Assembly: GCA_934234185.1 (NCBI GenBank)
Contig: CAKQHO010000005.1
Coordinates: 1 to 64,000 of the forward strand
Direction of reading: 5' to 3'
Length of the DNA: 64,000 nt
DNA from: an uncultured Psychrobacillus sp.
GTDB taxonomy: Bacteria > Bacillota > Bacilli > Bacillales_A > Planococcaceae
The notes below the pieces were generated by a model. That model saw only the letters and a list, made by a program, of their open reading frames with translations, was not told where the DNA came from and did no database searches. The translations under genes and the position numbers were made by a program. Positions 24,727 through 32,915 of this stretch are shown one piece after another. Each line of letters opens with the position of its first letter. Within the stretch, counting starts at the first letter, position 1.

Positions 24727-25287
24727 ATGGGGCAAATCCATGCAACAACGATATTTGCGGTAAATCATAATGGTTCATGTGCCATGGCTGGAGATGGTCA
24801 GGTAACACTAGGGAACCAGGTAGTAATGAAGCATACTGCCAAAAAGGTAAGACGATTATTTAATGGCCAAGTGGTCGCTGGCTTTGCAGGGTCTGTGGCA
24901 GATGCCTTTACTCTCTTTGAAATGTTTGAAGGGAAATTATTAGAGTACAACGGTAACCTACAAAGGGCTGCGGTTGAACTGGCAAAGCAATGGCGTGGAG
25001 ATAAAATGCTAAGACAGCTTGAAGCTATGCTACTAGTGATGGATAAAACTAATTTATTATTAATCGCAGGTACTGGAGAAGTGATAGAGCCAGACGATGG
25101 GGTCTTAGCAATCGGTTCAGGTGGGAACTATGCTCTAGCAGCAGGCAGGGCCTTGAAGAAATTTGCAGGAGATAACCTTACTGCAAAAGAAATTGCGACA
25201 GCTGCATTAAATACAGCTGCCGATATATGTGTTTTTACAAACCATCAAATTATTGTGGAGGTAATAGGTGATGACGAAGGAAACTAA
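24727..25287 (+). CDS. hslV: ATP-dependent protease subunit HslV (ClpQ/CodW)
   Basis: 186 residues. Proteolytic ring of the HslUV protease. Core motifs: GDGQVTLGNQVVMKHTAKKV, FAGSVADAFTLFE, LEAMLLVMD, IGSGGNYALAAGRAL. The N-terminus is MGQIHATTIFAV: an active threonine (Thr7) would need removal of a six-residue leader, as in staphylococcal ClpQ, whereas B. subtilis uses an N-terminal serine. The last 17 bases overlap hslU. Confidence 0.96.
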   Translation: MGQIHATTIFAVNHNGSCAMAGDGQVTLGNQVVMKHTAKKVRRLFNGQVVAGFAGSVADAFTLFEMFEGKLLEYNGNLQRAAVELAKQWRGDKMLRQLEAMLLVMDKTNLLLIAGTGEVIEPDDGVLAIGSGGNYALAAGRALKKFAGDNLTAKEIATAALNTAADICVFTNHQIIVEVIGDDEGN

Positions 25288-26668
25288 TTTAACTCCAAAA
25301 CAAATAACTGAGCATTTAAATAGATATATAGTAGGCCAGGAAACTGCCAAGAAGGCAGTGGCAGTTGCCCTACGTAATAGATATAGAAGACAGCTTCTGA
25401 CAGATGACATTAGATCGGAAGTAATACCAAAGAATATCCTGATGATTGGGCCAACGGGTGTTGGAAAAACAGAAATTGCTAGACGAATAGCAAAACTGAC
25501 AAAAGCTCCATTTGTGAAGGTGGAGGCAACGAAGTTCACAGAGGTAGGATATGTCGGTAGAGATGTAGAGTCTATGGTTAGAGATTTAGTAGAAGCTGCA
25601 GTGCGTATTGTAAAGGAAGAAAAAATGGAGGAAGTAAAGGATCAAGCTGAAAGATTGGCTAATGATGCCATTGTGAAACTTCTAGTTCCTTCTTTGAAAA
25701 AGAAAAATTCTGGTCAAAATCCGTTTGAAGCTCTTTTTGGAGGGAAAATGGATGACGATAGTTCTGAAATTGATGATACAGAAATACGTATAAAACGTTC
25801 TCAAATTGCCGAGGATTTAAGAGACGGCAAATTAGAAAATGAAATCATTACTGTAGAGGTTACAGAGCAGGCACCTTCTATTTTCGATGCTATACAGGGT
25901 GGCGGTATGGAAAGCATGGGAATGAATATGCAGGATGCCCTTTCAAGCCTAATGCCTAAAAAGAAAAAGAAGAGAAAGATGAAGGTAAAGGATGCTCGCA
26001 AAATTCTTACACAAGAAGAAGCAGGCAAGCTGATTGATAACGATGAGCTATCTCAAATAGCAATTGAGAAAACAGAGCAGTCAGGCATTATCTTTATTGA
26101 TGAGATGGATAAAATAGCAAGCCGAAGCGGAGGTAGCTCTTCTGCAGACGTTTCACGAGAGGGTGTGCAGCGTGATATTCTTCCTATCGTAGAGGGTTCT
26201 ACGGTTACAACGAAATATGGAGCAGTGAAAACAGATTATATTTTATTTATTGCTGCAGGAGCCTTCCATATGTCTAAGCCCTCTGATTTGATACCGGAGC
26301 TTCAAGGACGTTTCCCAATTAGAGTGGAGCTTGAGAAGCTTACAAAAGAAGATTTTGTTCGCATATTAAAAGAGCCACATCACTCTCTGATCAAACAATA
26401 TGTAGCATTGCTTGAAACAGAGGGAGTTTCCATTACCTTTACAGAGGAAGCGATAGAGCGTATAGGGGATATAGCTTATCAAGTGAATCAGGAAACAGAT
26501 AATATCGGAGCAAGAAGACTCCATACGATTCTTGAGAAGATCTTAGAGGAGCTGTCATATGAAGCTTCTGACATTTCTCCCGCTCAAATCCAGATAACTC
26601 CTGCATATATTGACTCTAAACTTGACAATATTGTGAAAAACAAAGACTTATCGCAATTTATACTGTAA
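25271..26668 (+). CDS. hslU: HslU unfoldase ATPase (ClpY)
   Basis: 465 residues. AAA+ unfoldase that feeds substrates to HslV. Walker A GPTGVGKTEIARRIA, Walker B IIFIDEMDKIA, arginine-finger region LQGRFPIRVEL and the sensor 2 GARRLHTILEKILEELS. The inserted I domain (about residues 110-240) includes a very basic PKKKKKRKMKVKD stretch. ATG 25271 is preferred; GTG 25268 is adjacent in frame. It overlaps hslV, so translation is coupled. Confidence 0.96.
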   Translation: MTKETNLTPKQITEHLNRYIVGQETAKKAVAVALRNRYRRQLLTDDIRSEVIPKNILMIGPTGVGKTEIARRIAKLTKAPFVKVEATKFTEVGYVGRDVESMVRDLVEAAVRIVKEEKMEEVKDQAERLANDAIVKLLVPSLKKKNSGQNPFEALFGGKMDDDSSEIDDTEIRIKRSQIAEDLRDGKLENEIITVEVTEQAPSIFDAIQGGGMESMGMNMQDALSSLMPKKKKKRKMKVKDARKILTQEEAGKLIDNDELSQIAIEKTEQSGIIFIDEMDKIASRSGGSSSADVSREGVQRDILPIVEGSTVTTKYGAVKTDYILFIAAGAFHMSKPSDLIPELQGRFPIRVELEKLTKEDFVRILKEPHHSLIKQYVALLETEGVSITFTEEAIERIGDIAYQVNQETDNIGARRLHTILEKILEELSYEASDISPAQIQITPAYIDSKLDNIVKNKDLSQFIL

Positions 26669-26753
26669 TATAGGAATGTTGTTACTTTCAAAAACAATTA
26701 AAAACCTTTAGAATATTAAAATAAATATGAAAATTATATGGAGGATTACTTAT

Positions 26754-27533
26754 ATGAACCTTTTAGACAAAACACGTAAAATAAATTCAATGCTACAAGC
26801 ATCTGCTGGGAAACCAGTAAACTTTAAAGAAATGGCAGCTACTCTAAGTGACGTAATTGAATGTAATGCATTTATCGTTAGCAGAAAAGGGAAATTGCTT
26901 GGCCATGAAGTGCATCAGCAAATCGAAAATGACCGTATCATCAAAATGATGGAAGAGCGCCAATTTCCAGAGGAGTATACAAAAAATCTATTCCAAATTA
27001 ACGAAACATCCTCTAACTTAGATGTATATAGTGAGCATTCGGTTTTCCCAGTAGAAAACAGAGAACTATTTAAAGAGGGCTTAACTACAATCGTGCCAAT
27101 TATTGGTGGGGGAGAGCGTTTAGGTACTTTAATCCTTGGTCGTCTTCAAGCTAAGTTTGGCGATGATGATTTAATTCTAGGTGAGTATGGAGCGACAGTA
27201 GTAGGTATGGAAATCCTTCGTGAAAAAGCGGAAGAGATTGAAGACGAAGCAAGAAGCAAAGCAGTAGTTCAAATGGCTATTAACTCATTATCTTATAGTG
27301 AGCTTGAAGCTATTGAGCATATTTTTGAAGAATTAGATGGCAATGAAGGCTTACTAGTTGCTTCTAAAATTGCAGACAGAGTTGGTATTACACGCTCTGT
27401 GATTGTCAATGCGTTACGTAAGCTTGAAAGTGCTGGTGTCATCGAATCTCGTTCCCTAGGAATGAAAGGAACGTATATCAAAGTATTAAATGATAAGTTC
27501 TTAAACGAGCTTGCACAGCTTAAATTAAGATAA
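26754..27533 (+). CDS. codY: GTP- and branched-chain-amino-acid-sensing repressor CodY
   Basis: 259 residues, exactly the B. subtilis length. N-terminal GAF domain binds isoleucine, leucine or valine (residues 1-155); C-terminal winged helix with the recognition segment ASKIADRVGITRSVIVNALR (203-222). Starts at ATG 26754 after TGGAGGA; the in-frame ATG at 26727 has no site. CodY represses many stationary-phase genes, including fla/che in B. subtilis, which lies immediately downstream here. I saw no full CodY box (AATTTTCWGAAAATT) in the flanking gaps. Confidence 0.98.
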   Translation: MNLLDKTRKINSMLQASAGKPVNFKEMAATLSDVIECNAFIVSRKGKLLGHEVHQQIENDRIIKMMEERQFPEEYTKNLFQINETSSNLDVYSEHSVFPVENRELFKEGLTTIVPIIGGGERLGTLILGRLQAKFGDDDLILGEYGATVVGMEILREKAEEIEDEARSKAVVQMAINSLSYSELEAIEHIFEELDGNEGLLVASKIADRVGITRSVIVNALRKLESAGVIESRSLGMKGTYIKVLNDKFLNELAQLKLR

Positions 27534-27544
27534 TAGAACATAGA

Positions 27545-27586
27545 GGAACTAATTCTGGAGCTATCCGGGGTTGGTTCTTTTTTTTA
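27545..27586 (+). terminator. Intrinsic terminator after codY
   Basis: GAACTAATTC pairs with GGGGTTGGTTC through a 10-base stem that includes G-T pairs, followed by eight or more Ts. It closes the codV-codY group. Confidence 0.88.
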
Positions 27587-27652
27587 TGGAAAGAAAGATT
27601 TACCTATTCTTACGTTATGCAAAGGAACGTGAGAAAGGAAAGGTTCGAAAAT

Positions 27653-27690
27653 TTATAGAGGAGTGATCGTCGCTCTATACTTGTTTTTTA
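27653..27690 (+). terminator. Second terminator-like hairpin downstream of codY
   Basis: TATAGAG (27654-27660) pairs with CTCTATA (27673-27679), followed by CTTGTTTTTT. It lies about 70 bases beyond the first terminator, so it may be a back-up or the end of an unrecognised short transcript. Confidence 0.7.
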
Positions 27691-27900
27691 TATCGTTGAC
27701 ATTCCGGTGGCAGATACCTTTCGCGTGCATTGGCTCAGACCAACAATGCTGGCTAGGAAAACGTTAGCGAAGCCTCTGTTCCCTCACTGCTGTTGTTTAG
27801 AGCCAACCATCATTCCATACCTCCCCTTCGATACTCCGTAAGTATTCCTTGTAGACGCTGCAGAGCATATATGGTGTGCAATTTGAACTGAATGTGTAGT
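27691..27900. repeat. Long imperfect inverted-repeat element in the codY-flgB gap
   Basis: This part of the 750-base gap (27534-28287) has no believable gene. TTGGCTC (27730-27736) and CAACA (27741-27745) pair with TGTTG (27791-27795) and GAGCCAA (27800-27806), enclosing about 45 bases. The stretch is less A/T-rich than the flanks and its TTTCGCG...TTGGCTCAGAC wording recalls intergenic repeats of Bacillaceae. It may be a degenerate repeat or a structured RNA. Confidence 0.45.
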
Positions 27901-28101
27901 CATTTGGAGAAATATGCGAATTATATTGCTCCTCGTTGCAATATAATCCCATTTCCTTAAGTCTTCGTGATTGCATTTTTCGTCAATACTTTGCTTTACT
28001 TTTTACAATATTACTTTTAATGGTTATATAGGGAAAAAGTACATAAAAAATACAAAGAGGGACTATTTTCCACTACATATTTTACAAAAAAAGTAAAATA
28101 A

Positions 28102-28160
28102 CGACCTTATTCGACAAAAATGACACATACCATTTATTTTTATTATAAAAAAAGGTCGAA
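28102..28160. repeat. Inverted repeat upstream of fla/che promoter
   Basis: CGACCTT (28102-28108) and TTCGAC (28110-28115) both find complements in AAGGTCGAA (28152-28160). The surroundings are extremely A/T-rich. The repeat ends about 30 bases before the -35 element, a plausible activator or repressor site, but no known motif is recognised. Confidence 0.4.
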
Positions 28161-28187
28161 TTACCTATAAAAATTGTAAAAATAGAA

Positions 28188-28216
28188 TAGACACTAAGTT
28201 ATATATTCATTACAAT
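28188..28216 (+). promoter_or_regulatory. Putative sigma-A promoter of the fla/che operon
   Basis: TAGACA (28188-28193), 17 bases, TACAAT (28211-28216), giving a leader of about 65 bases before flgB. A weaker alternative is TTGATA (28232-28237), 17 bases, AGATAT (28255-28260). No sigma-D type promoter was seen in the gap. Confidence 0.6.
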
Positions 28217-28287
28217 TAAATTATTATGATTTTGATAGAATTTTACTAATAGAGAGATATTAAGGTAGGATACGGAGTGAGAATGGA

Positions 28288-28680
28288 ATGAGTCTTTTCG
28301 GAGGGACAATTAGCAATTTAGAACGAGGTTTGGATTTTTCTGCGGTAAAACAGAAGACAATCGCGCAAAATATAGCAAACGTCGACACGCCGAATTATAA
28401 AGCGAAAAGTGTAAGCTTTGATACGTACTTAAACGAGGCAAAGGGAATGACTGTTTCAGCGTATCGGACAGATAAGAAGCACTACGATTTTAGTGTAAGC
28501 GCAGGTCAATCGAAGGTGTTCGATTATGCGAACTTCAGTTACAAAAGTAACGGCAATGGGGTAGATATGGATAAAGAGCAGGCGAATCTTGCTACTAACC
28601 AGCTTTACTATAATGCGTTAGTTGACCGAGTTAGCGGCAAACTGAATACGCTTCAAACGGTTATTAAAGGAGGAAGATAA
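28288..28680 (+). CDS. flgB: Flagellar basal-body rod protein FlgB
   Basis: 130 residues. Proximal rod subunit exported by the flagellar type III system. The N-terminal helix contains QKTIAQNIANVDTPNYKAK, the rod-protein signature, and the C-terminus has the paired heptad helix. First gene of the fla/che operon; flgC follows after 2 bases. The last five codons supply the AAAGGAGG site for flgC. Confidence 0.96.
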   Translation: MSLFGGTISNLERGLDFSAVKQKTIAQNIANVDTPNYKAKSVSFDTYLNEAKGMTVSAYRTDKKHYDFSVSAGQSKVFDYANFSYKSNGNGVDMDKEQANLATNQLYYNALVDRVSGKLNTLQTVIKGGR

Positions 28681-28682
28681 TC

Positions 28683-29147
28683 ATGTCTATCTTTCATGGG
28701 ATGAATACGACAGCTTCTGCACTAACTGCCCAGCGCCTAAGGATGGATATTATTTCTTCTAATATGGCAAATGCGGAAACAACAAGGGCAAAAATGGTGG
28801 ACGGAGAATGGCAGGCATATAGAAGAAAAACAGTTACCTTGCAACCGATAGAAAATGGAGGCTTTTCAAACTTCCTAAATGTCGCAATGGGGACTAGTAG
28901 TAAAAATGGAACAGGTAATGGAGTTAAGGTAGCGGGTGTAAAGGAAGATACAGAAACCCCATATAAACTTGTATATGATCCAACCCATATAGATGCTAAT
29001 GAAGAAGGGTATGTAGAAATGCCTAACGTAGATCCATTGAGAGAGATGGTAGACCTAATCTCTGCAACAAGGTCATACGAGGCTAACGTTACAGTATTTA
29101 ATGCGAATAAGGCTATGCTGTCCAAAGCGCTCGAAATTGGAAAATAA
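28683..29147 (+). CDS. flgC: Flagellar basal-body rod protein FlgC
   Basis: 154 residues. Proximal rod protein. N-terminal SALTAQRLRMDIISSNMANA signature and C-terminal GYVEMPNVDPLREMVDLISA followed by RSYEANVTVFN are diagnostic. Tightly spaced after flgB and before fliE. Confidence 0.97.
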   Translation: MSIFHGMNTTASALTAQRLRMDIISSNMANAETTRAKMVDGEWQAYRRKTVTLQPIENGGFSNFLNVAMGTSSKNGTGNGVKVAGVKEDTETPYKLVYDPTHIDANEEGYVEMPNVDPLREMVDLISATRSYEANVTVFNANKAMLSKALEIGK

Positions 29148-29168
29148 GAAAGAAGGTTTAATGTAAAA

Positions 29169-29471
29169 ATGGCAATTGAATCAGTTTCAATGTTTAATAC
29201 TTCTCAATTAAATTCTGTATCTGCTCCAAAGATTAGCCCAGCACAAGCACAGCAAAACTTTGGGGACCTACTAAAGGGAGCGATTGACTCGGTCAATGAA
29301 AGTCAAAAGGCTTCTGACGTAGCTACAGAAAAACTAATCAAAGGTGAAAATATAGAGCTGCATGACGTCATGATTGCTTCTCAAAAAGCAAGCATTACAT
29401 TAAATGCAACAATGGAAATTCGAAACAAAGTGGTCGAAGCTTATCAGGAAATTATGAGAATGCAGGTCTAA
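29169..29471 (+). CDS. fliE: Flagellar hook-basal body protein FliE
   Basis: 100 residues. Joins the MS ring to the rod. The C-terminal ENIELHDVMIASQKASITLN and QEIMRMQV match the family. A minimal ATG-TAA (29161-29166) sits between the AGAAGG site and the true start; the site is 4 bases from that decoy and 12 from the fliE ATG. Confidence 0.95.
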   Translation: MAIESVSMFNTSQLNSVSAPKISPAQAQQNFGDLLKGAIDSVNESQKASDVATEKLIKGENIELHDVMIASQKASITLNATMEIRNKVVEAYQEIMRMQV

Positions 29472-29529
29472 CACTCTCGGTTATTAGAGGATTACAAGCC
29501 GAAATATTCAACATAGCCGGAGGACAATA

Positions 29530-31119
29530 ATGAATGAAAGAATAAATAACATCACTCAAAATATTACTGGCTTTTGGAAAAGCCGAACAAAGGCTCAAAA
29601 AGGCACAATTATAGGTAGCGTATTGGGAGTAATAATATTAGCAGCTGTTCTTACCTTCTTTATGAGTAGAACGACCTTTGTTCCTTTGTATTCAGATGCA
29701 TCCCCTTCTGAAATAGGAAGAATTAAGGAAACATTGGATGCTCAAGGTGTTCCTAACGAGATAGCGGCTGGCGGAACTTCTATATTAGTGCCAGAAGGTC
29801 AGGCAGAAGCATTGCTAGTGCAAATGGCTGCGGAAGGTTTCCCGCAATCAGGAATGATTGATTACAGCTTTTTCTCTCAAAATGCTGGATTTGGTATGAC
29901 AGACAATGAGTTTAATGTATTAAAGCTTGCATCTATGCAAACAGAGCTTGCGAACCTTATTAAAAGTGTAGAAGGAGTAAAGGATGCGAAGGTTATGATT
30001 ACTTTACCTGAAGAGGGAGTATTTCTAACACAAAGCAACCAAACAGCTAGCGCTTCCATTGTCCTTAATACGAAGCCGGGGTACCAATTTACTGAACCTC
30101 AAATCACATCTCTTTATAATTTAGTAGCGAAATCGGTTCCGAACTTATCAACTGACGATATTGTGATGATGAATCAGTATTCCGAGTATTATGACCTTAA
30201 TCAGGCCGGCAGCGGTACTGGCGGTTCAGTTGCTACAGACCAAATGACCTTGAAGAAAACAGTAGAAAGAGATCTTCAACGTCAAGTACAAACTATGCTT
30301 GGCACATTAATGGGACAAGACAAAGTAGTTGTGTCTGTAACTACAGATATCGATTTTAAAAAAGAAAATAGAGAAGAAAATCTTGTAGAGCCTGTGGACA
30401 CGGATAATATGTCAGGAATTCAGTTAAGCGCACAGCGAATTTCAGAGACGTTCACTGGGAATAACCCAGCAGCAGGAGGGACGCCACAATCTGGAGACCC
30501 TACGGATAACTCTACTAGCTATCTAGAAGGCTCTTCTGCAAATGGGGATTATGAACGTATAGAAGATACTATTAATAATGAAGTCAATAGAATACGGAAA
30601 GAAATTGTAGAGAGTCCTTACAAAATTCGTGATATTGGTATTCAAGTAATGGTAGAACCGCCAACTCCAGAGGATGTCAATTCTCTTTCAGATGGTGTTC
30701 AGGAGGATATAGAGCAAATTTTAGCTACTATTATCCGTACGTCCATTGATAAAGGTGAAGCAGGAGAGCTAACGGAGCAGCAAGTACAAGATAAAATTGT
30801 TGTTTCTGTACAACCTTTCAATGGGAAAAATAAAGTAACAGCAGATGCAAACGCAATAATTCCATGGTGGATATTTGTGATAGGCGCGATCCTGCTTGCT
30901 GCAATTATTCTTCTTGTATTCTTCATAGTTCGCTCAAGAAGAGTTAGCCAAGAGGAAGAGTTAATTTTTGATGTACAAAGAGAAGAATTGAAAATTGACG
31001 ATATTAATGATGAAAAAGAGACAGAAGCTACATTAAGACGAAAACAACTAGAGAAAATGGCGAAGGATAAGCCAGAGGATTTTGCTAAATTGTTACGTAC
31101 TTGGATAGCTGAGGATTAA
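29530..31119 (+). CDS. fliF: Flagellar MS-ring protein FliF
   Basis: 529 residues. Forms the membrane MS ring. Transmembrane segments near residues 25-45 and 445-468 flank a large extracytoplasmic region with two ring-building motifs (FVPLYSDASPSEIGRIKE; VERDLQRQVQTMLGTLMG). The C-terminal cytoplasmic tail that binds FliG ends in DKPEDFAKLLRTWIAED. Its stop overlaps a non-used ATG; fliG begins 15 bases later. Confidence 0.97.
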   Translation: MNERINNITQNITGFWKSRTKAQKGTIIGSVLGVIILAAVLTFFMSRTTFVPLYSDASPSEIGRIKETLDAQGVPNEIAAGGTSILVPEGQAEALLVQMAAEGFPQSGMIDYSFFSQNAGFGMTDNEFNVLKLASMQTELANLIKSVEGVKDAKVMITLPEEGVFLTQSNQTASASIVLNTKPGYQFTEPQITSLYNLVAKSVPNLSTDDIVMMNQYSEYYDLNQAGSGTGGSVATDQMTLKKTVERDLQRQVQTMLGTLMGQDKVVVSVTTDIDFKKENREENLVEPVDTDNMSGIQLSAQRISETFTGNNPAAGGTPQSGDPTDNSTSYLEGSSANGDYERIEDTINNEVNRIRKEIVESPYKIRDIGIQVMVEPPTPEDVNSLSDGVQEDIEQILATIIRTSIDKGEAGELTEQQVQDKIVVSVQPFNGKNKVTADANAIIPWWIFVIGAILLAAIILLVFFIVRSRRVSQEEELIFDVQREELKIDDINDEKETEATLRRKQLEKMAKDKPEDFAKLLRTWIAED

Positions 31120-31133
31120 TGGAGGAAAAAGCC

Positions 31134-32147
31134 ATGACTAAGAAGGAGAAGGGGCTTACTGGCAAGCAAAAAGCGGCTCTTCTATTAATTTCATTGGGAC
31201 CAGAGGTATCAGCTTCGATTTATAAACATTTAAATGAGGAAGAGATTGAACGCTTGACCCTAGAGATATCCGGCGTAAAACGAGTAGAGCCGGAAATTAA
31301 AGAAGATATTATAGAGGAATTTCACCATATCGCTTTAGCGCAAGACTATATCTCCCAGGGCGGGATTGGATATGCTAAAACAGTTCTTGAAAAAGCTCTT
31401 GGTAGTGAGCATGCCCAAGCAATTATTAACAGACTAACCTCATCGTTGCAGGTAAGACCGTTTGATTTTGCTAGAAGAGCTGAACCAACTCAATTATTTA
31501 ACTTTATCCAAAATGAACATCCACAAACAATTGCACTTATATTATCTTATTTAGAGCCTCAGCAGGCAGGAGTGATTTTATCGTCCCTGCCACAAGAGGT
31601 ACAAGCAGACATTGCAAGAAGAATCGCAACCATGGACTCTACATCGCCAGAAGTCATTAGTGAGATAGAGTCGATTTTGGAAAGAAAGCTGTCTTCAACG
31701 GTTACCCAGGATTTCACAGAAACAGGCGGCGTAGATGCAGTAGTAGAAGTGTTGAATGGTGTCGATCGAACGACAGAAAAAACGATTCTCGATGCACTGG
31801 AGATACAAGACCCAGAGCTTGCTGAAGAGATTAAGAAGAGAATGTTCGTATTCGAGGATATTGTTACATTGGATAACCGTTCCATTCAACGTGTTATTAG
31901 AGATTGCGAAAACGAAGACTTACTTTTATCTATGAAGGTTTCAAGTGATGAAGTAAAGGAAATTATTTTCCGAAACATGTCTGCTAGAATGGCAGAGACG
32001 TTTAAAGAGGAAATGGAGATTATGGGGCCAGTTCGTCTCCGTGACGTTGAGGAGGCACAAACTAGAATTGTGTCAGTAATCAGAAGGCTGGAGGACTCCG
32101 GAGAAATTATTATTGCTCGTGGTGGAGGGGATGACATCATTGTCTAG
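31134..32147 (+). CDS. fliG: Flagellar motor switch protein FliG
   Basis: 337 residues. Rotor protein that receives torque from the MotA/B stator. N domain (LTGKQKAALLLISLG), middle domain with EHPQTIALILSYL, and C domain with the charged torque helix (DLLLSMKVSSDEVKE, MGPVRLRDVEEAQ) ending in RGGGDDIIV. ATG 31134 follows GGAGG; the ATG at 31119 contains that site. It overlaps fliH. Confidence 0.97.
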   Translation: MTKKEKGLTGKQKAALLLISLGPEVSASIYKHLNEEEIERLTLEISGVKRVEPEIKEDIIEEFHHIALAQDYISQGGIGYAKTVLEKALGSEHAQAIINRLTSSLQVRPFDFARRAEPTQLFNFIQNEHPQTIALILSYLEPQQAGVILSSLPQEVQADIARRIATMDSTSPEVISEIESILERKLSSTVTQDFTETGGVDAVVEVLNGVDRTTEKTILDALEIQDPELAEEIKKRMFVFEDIVTLDNRSIQRVIRDCENEDLLLSMKVSSDEVKEIIFRNMSARMAETFKEEMEIMGPVRLRDVEEAQTRIVSVIRRLEDSGEIIIARGGGDDIIV

Positions 32148-32910
32148 GATTTACCGAAACATACAGTTAGAGACGTCCTCTGAACAAGCAAAGCAAATTA
32201 GTATAAGAGACCTCTATCTAGAGCAAGCCTCAGAGGATAATGGGGAAGCAATAGCTGAAAATTTACTCAATCAGAGAGAAAAAAACATTGCTATGCAAGA
32301 GAGTTCACTTGAGCAAAGACATAAACAGCTCATAGAACAAGAAGCATCTATCCAATCTTTTATACAAGCGGAAAAAGAAAAATGGCAATCAGAAAAGCAG
32401 GCATTACAGCAGGAGGCTTATGAAGAAGCATTTACCCAAGGAATTGAAGAGGGGCGTGCAAAAGGCTTCGCGGAGCTCCAAGAAGTTCTTCAGCAAGCAA
32501 ACGCGGTAATGAGCGATGCATATGAAAATGCCGCTAGCTATATTCAACACCAGGAGCAAGTGATCCTAGAGCTGGCGATTAATGCAGCAGAAAGAATTAT
32601 AGGGCAAAAGCTAGCGGATAGCCCTGATTATTTTCTTTCGGTCGTAAAGAGAGGCTTGAAGGAAGCGAGAGAGATGAAGGAAATTAAAATCTATGTTTCC
32701 CCTTCTTTTTTCTCACTTGTTTCGACTAACAGAGAGGAACTTGCAGCCATTTTTCCTGTAGATGTACCATTTATGATTTTCGTAGATGAAGAGATGAATG
32801 AAACAGATTGTTATATAGAAACAAACCATGGTCGGATAGTAGTTAGTATAGATGAACAATTAAAAGAACTGCGCAGAAAGCTTGTAGACATCTTAGAGAG
32901 TATGGAGTGA
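32131..32910 (+). CDS. fliH: Flagellar export ATPase regulator FliH
   Basis: 259 residues. Links the FliI ATPase to the C ring and export gate. Glutamine/glutamate-rich N-terminal coiled coil, then EEGRAKGFAELQEVL and the conserved ELAINAAERIIGQKL followed by a compact C-domain. The start lies within fliG; ATG 32131 or TTG 32140 would both fit GGAGGGG. Family sequences are very divergent, so the call rests on the C-domain and position. Confidence 0.92.
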   Translation: MTSLSRIYRNIQLETSSEQAKQISIRDLYLEQASEDNGEAIAENLLNQREKNIAMQESSLEQRHKQLIEQEASIQSFIQAEKEKWQSEKQALQQEAYEEAFTQGIEEGRAKGFAELQEVLQQANAVMSDAYENAASYIQHQEQVILELAINAAERIIGQKLADSPDYFLSVVKRGLKEAREMKEIKIYVSPSFFSLVSTNREELAAIFPVDVPFMIFVDEEMNETDCYIETNHGRIVVSIDEQLKELRRKLVDILESME

Positions 32911-32915
32911 AACAG

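Noticed and set aside
27640..27656. Possible CodY box near GAAAATT downstream of codY
   Set aside because: Only one half-site matches; about five mismatches to the 15-base consensus.
28694..29125. 143-codon minus-strand frame opposite flgC
   Set aside because: Exactly antiparallel to a conserved rod protein gene, with no start context.
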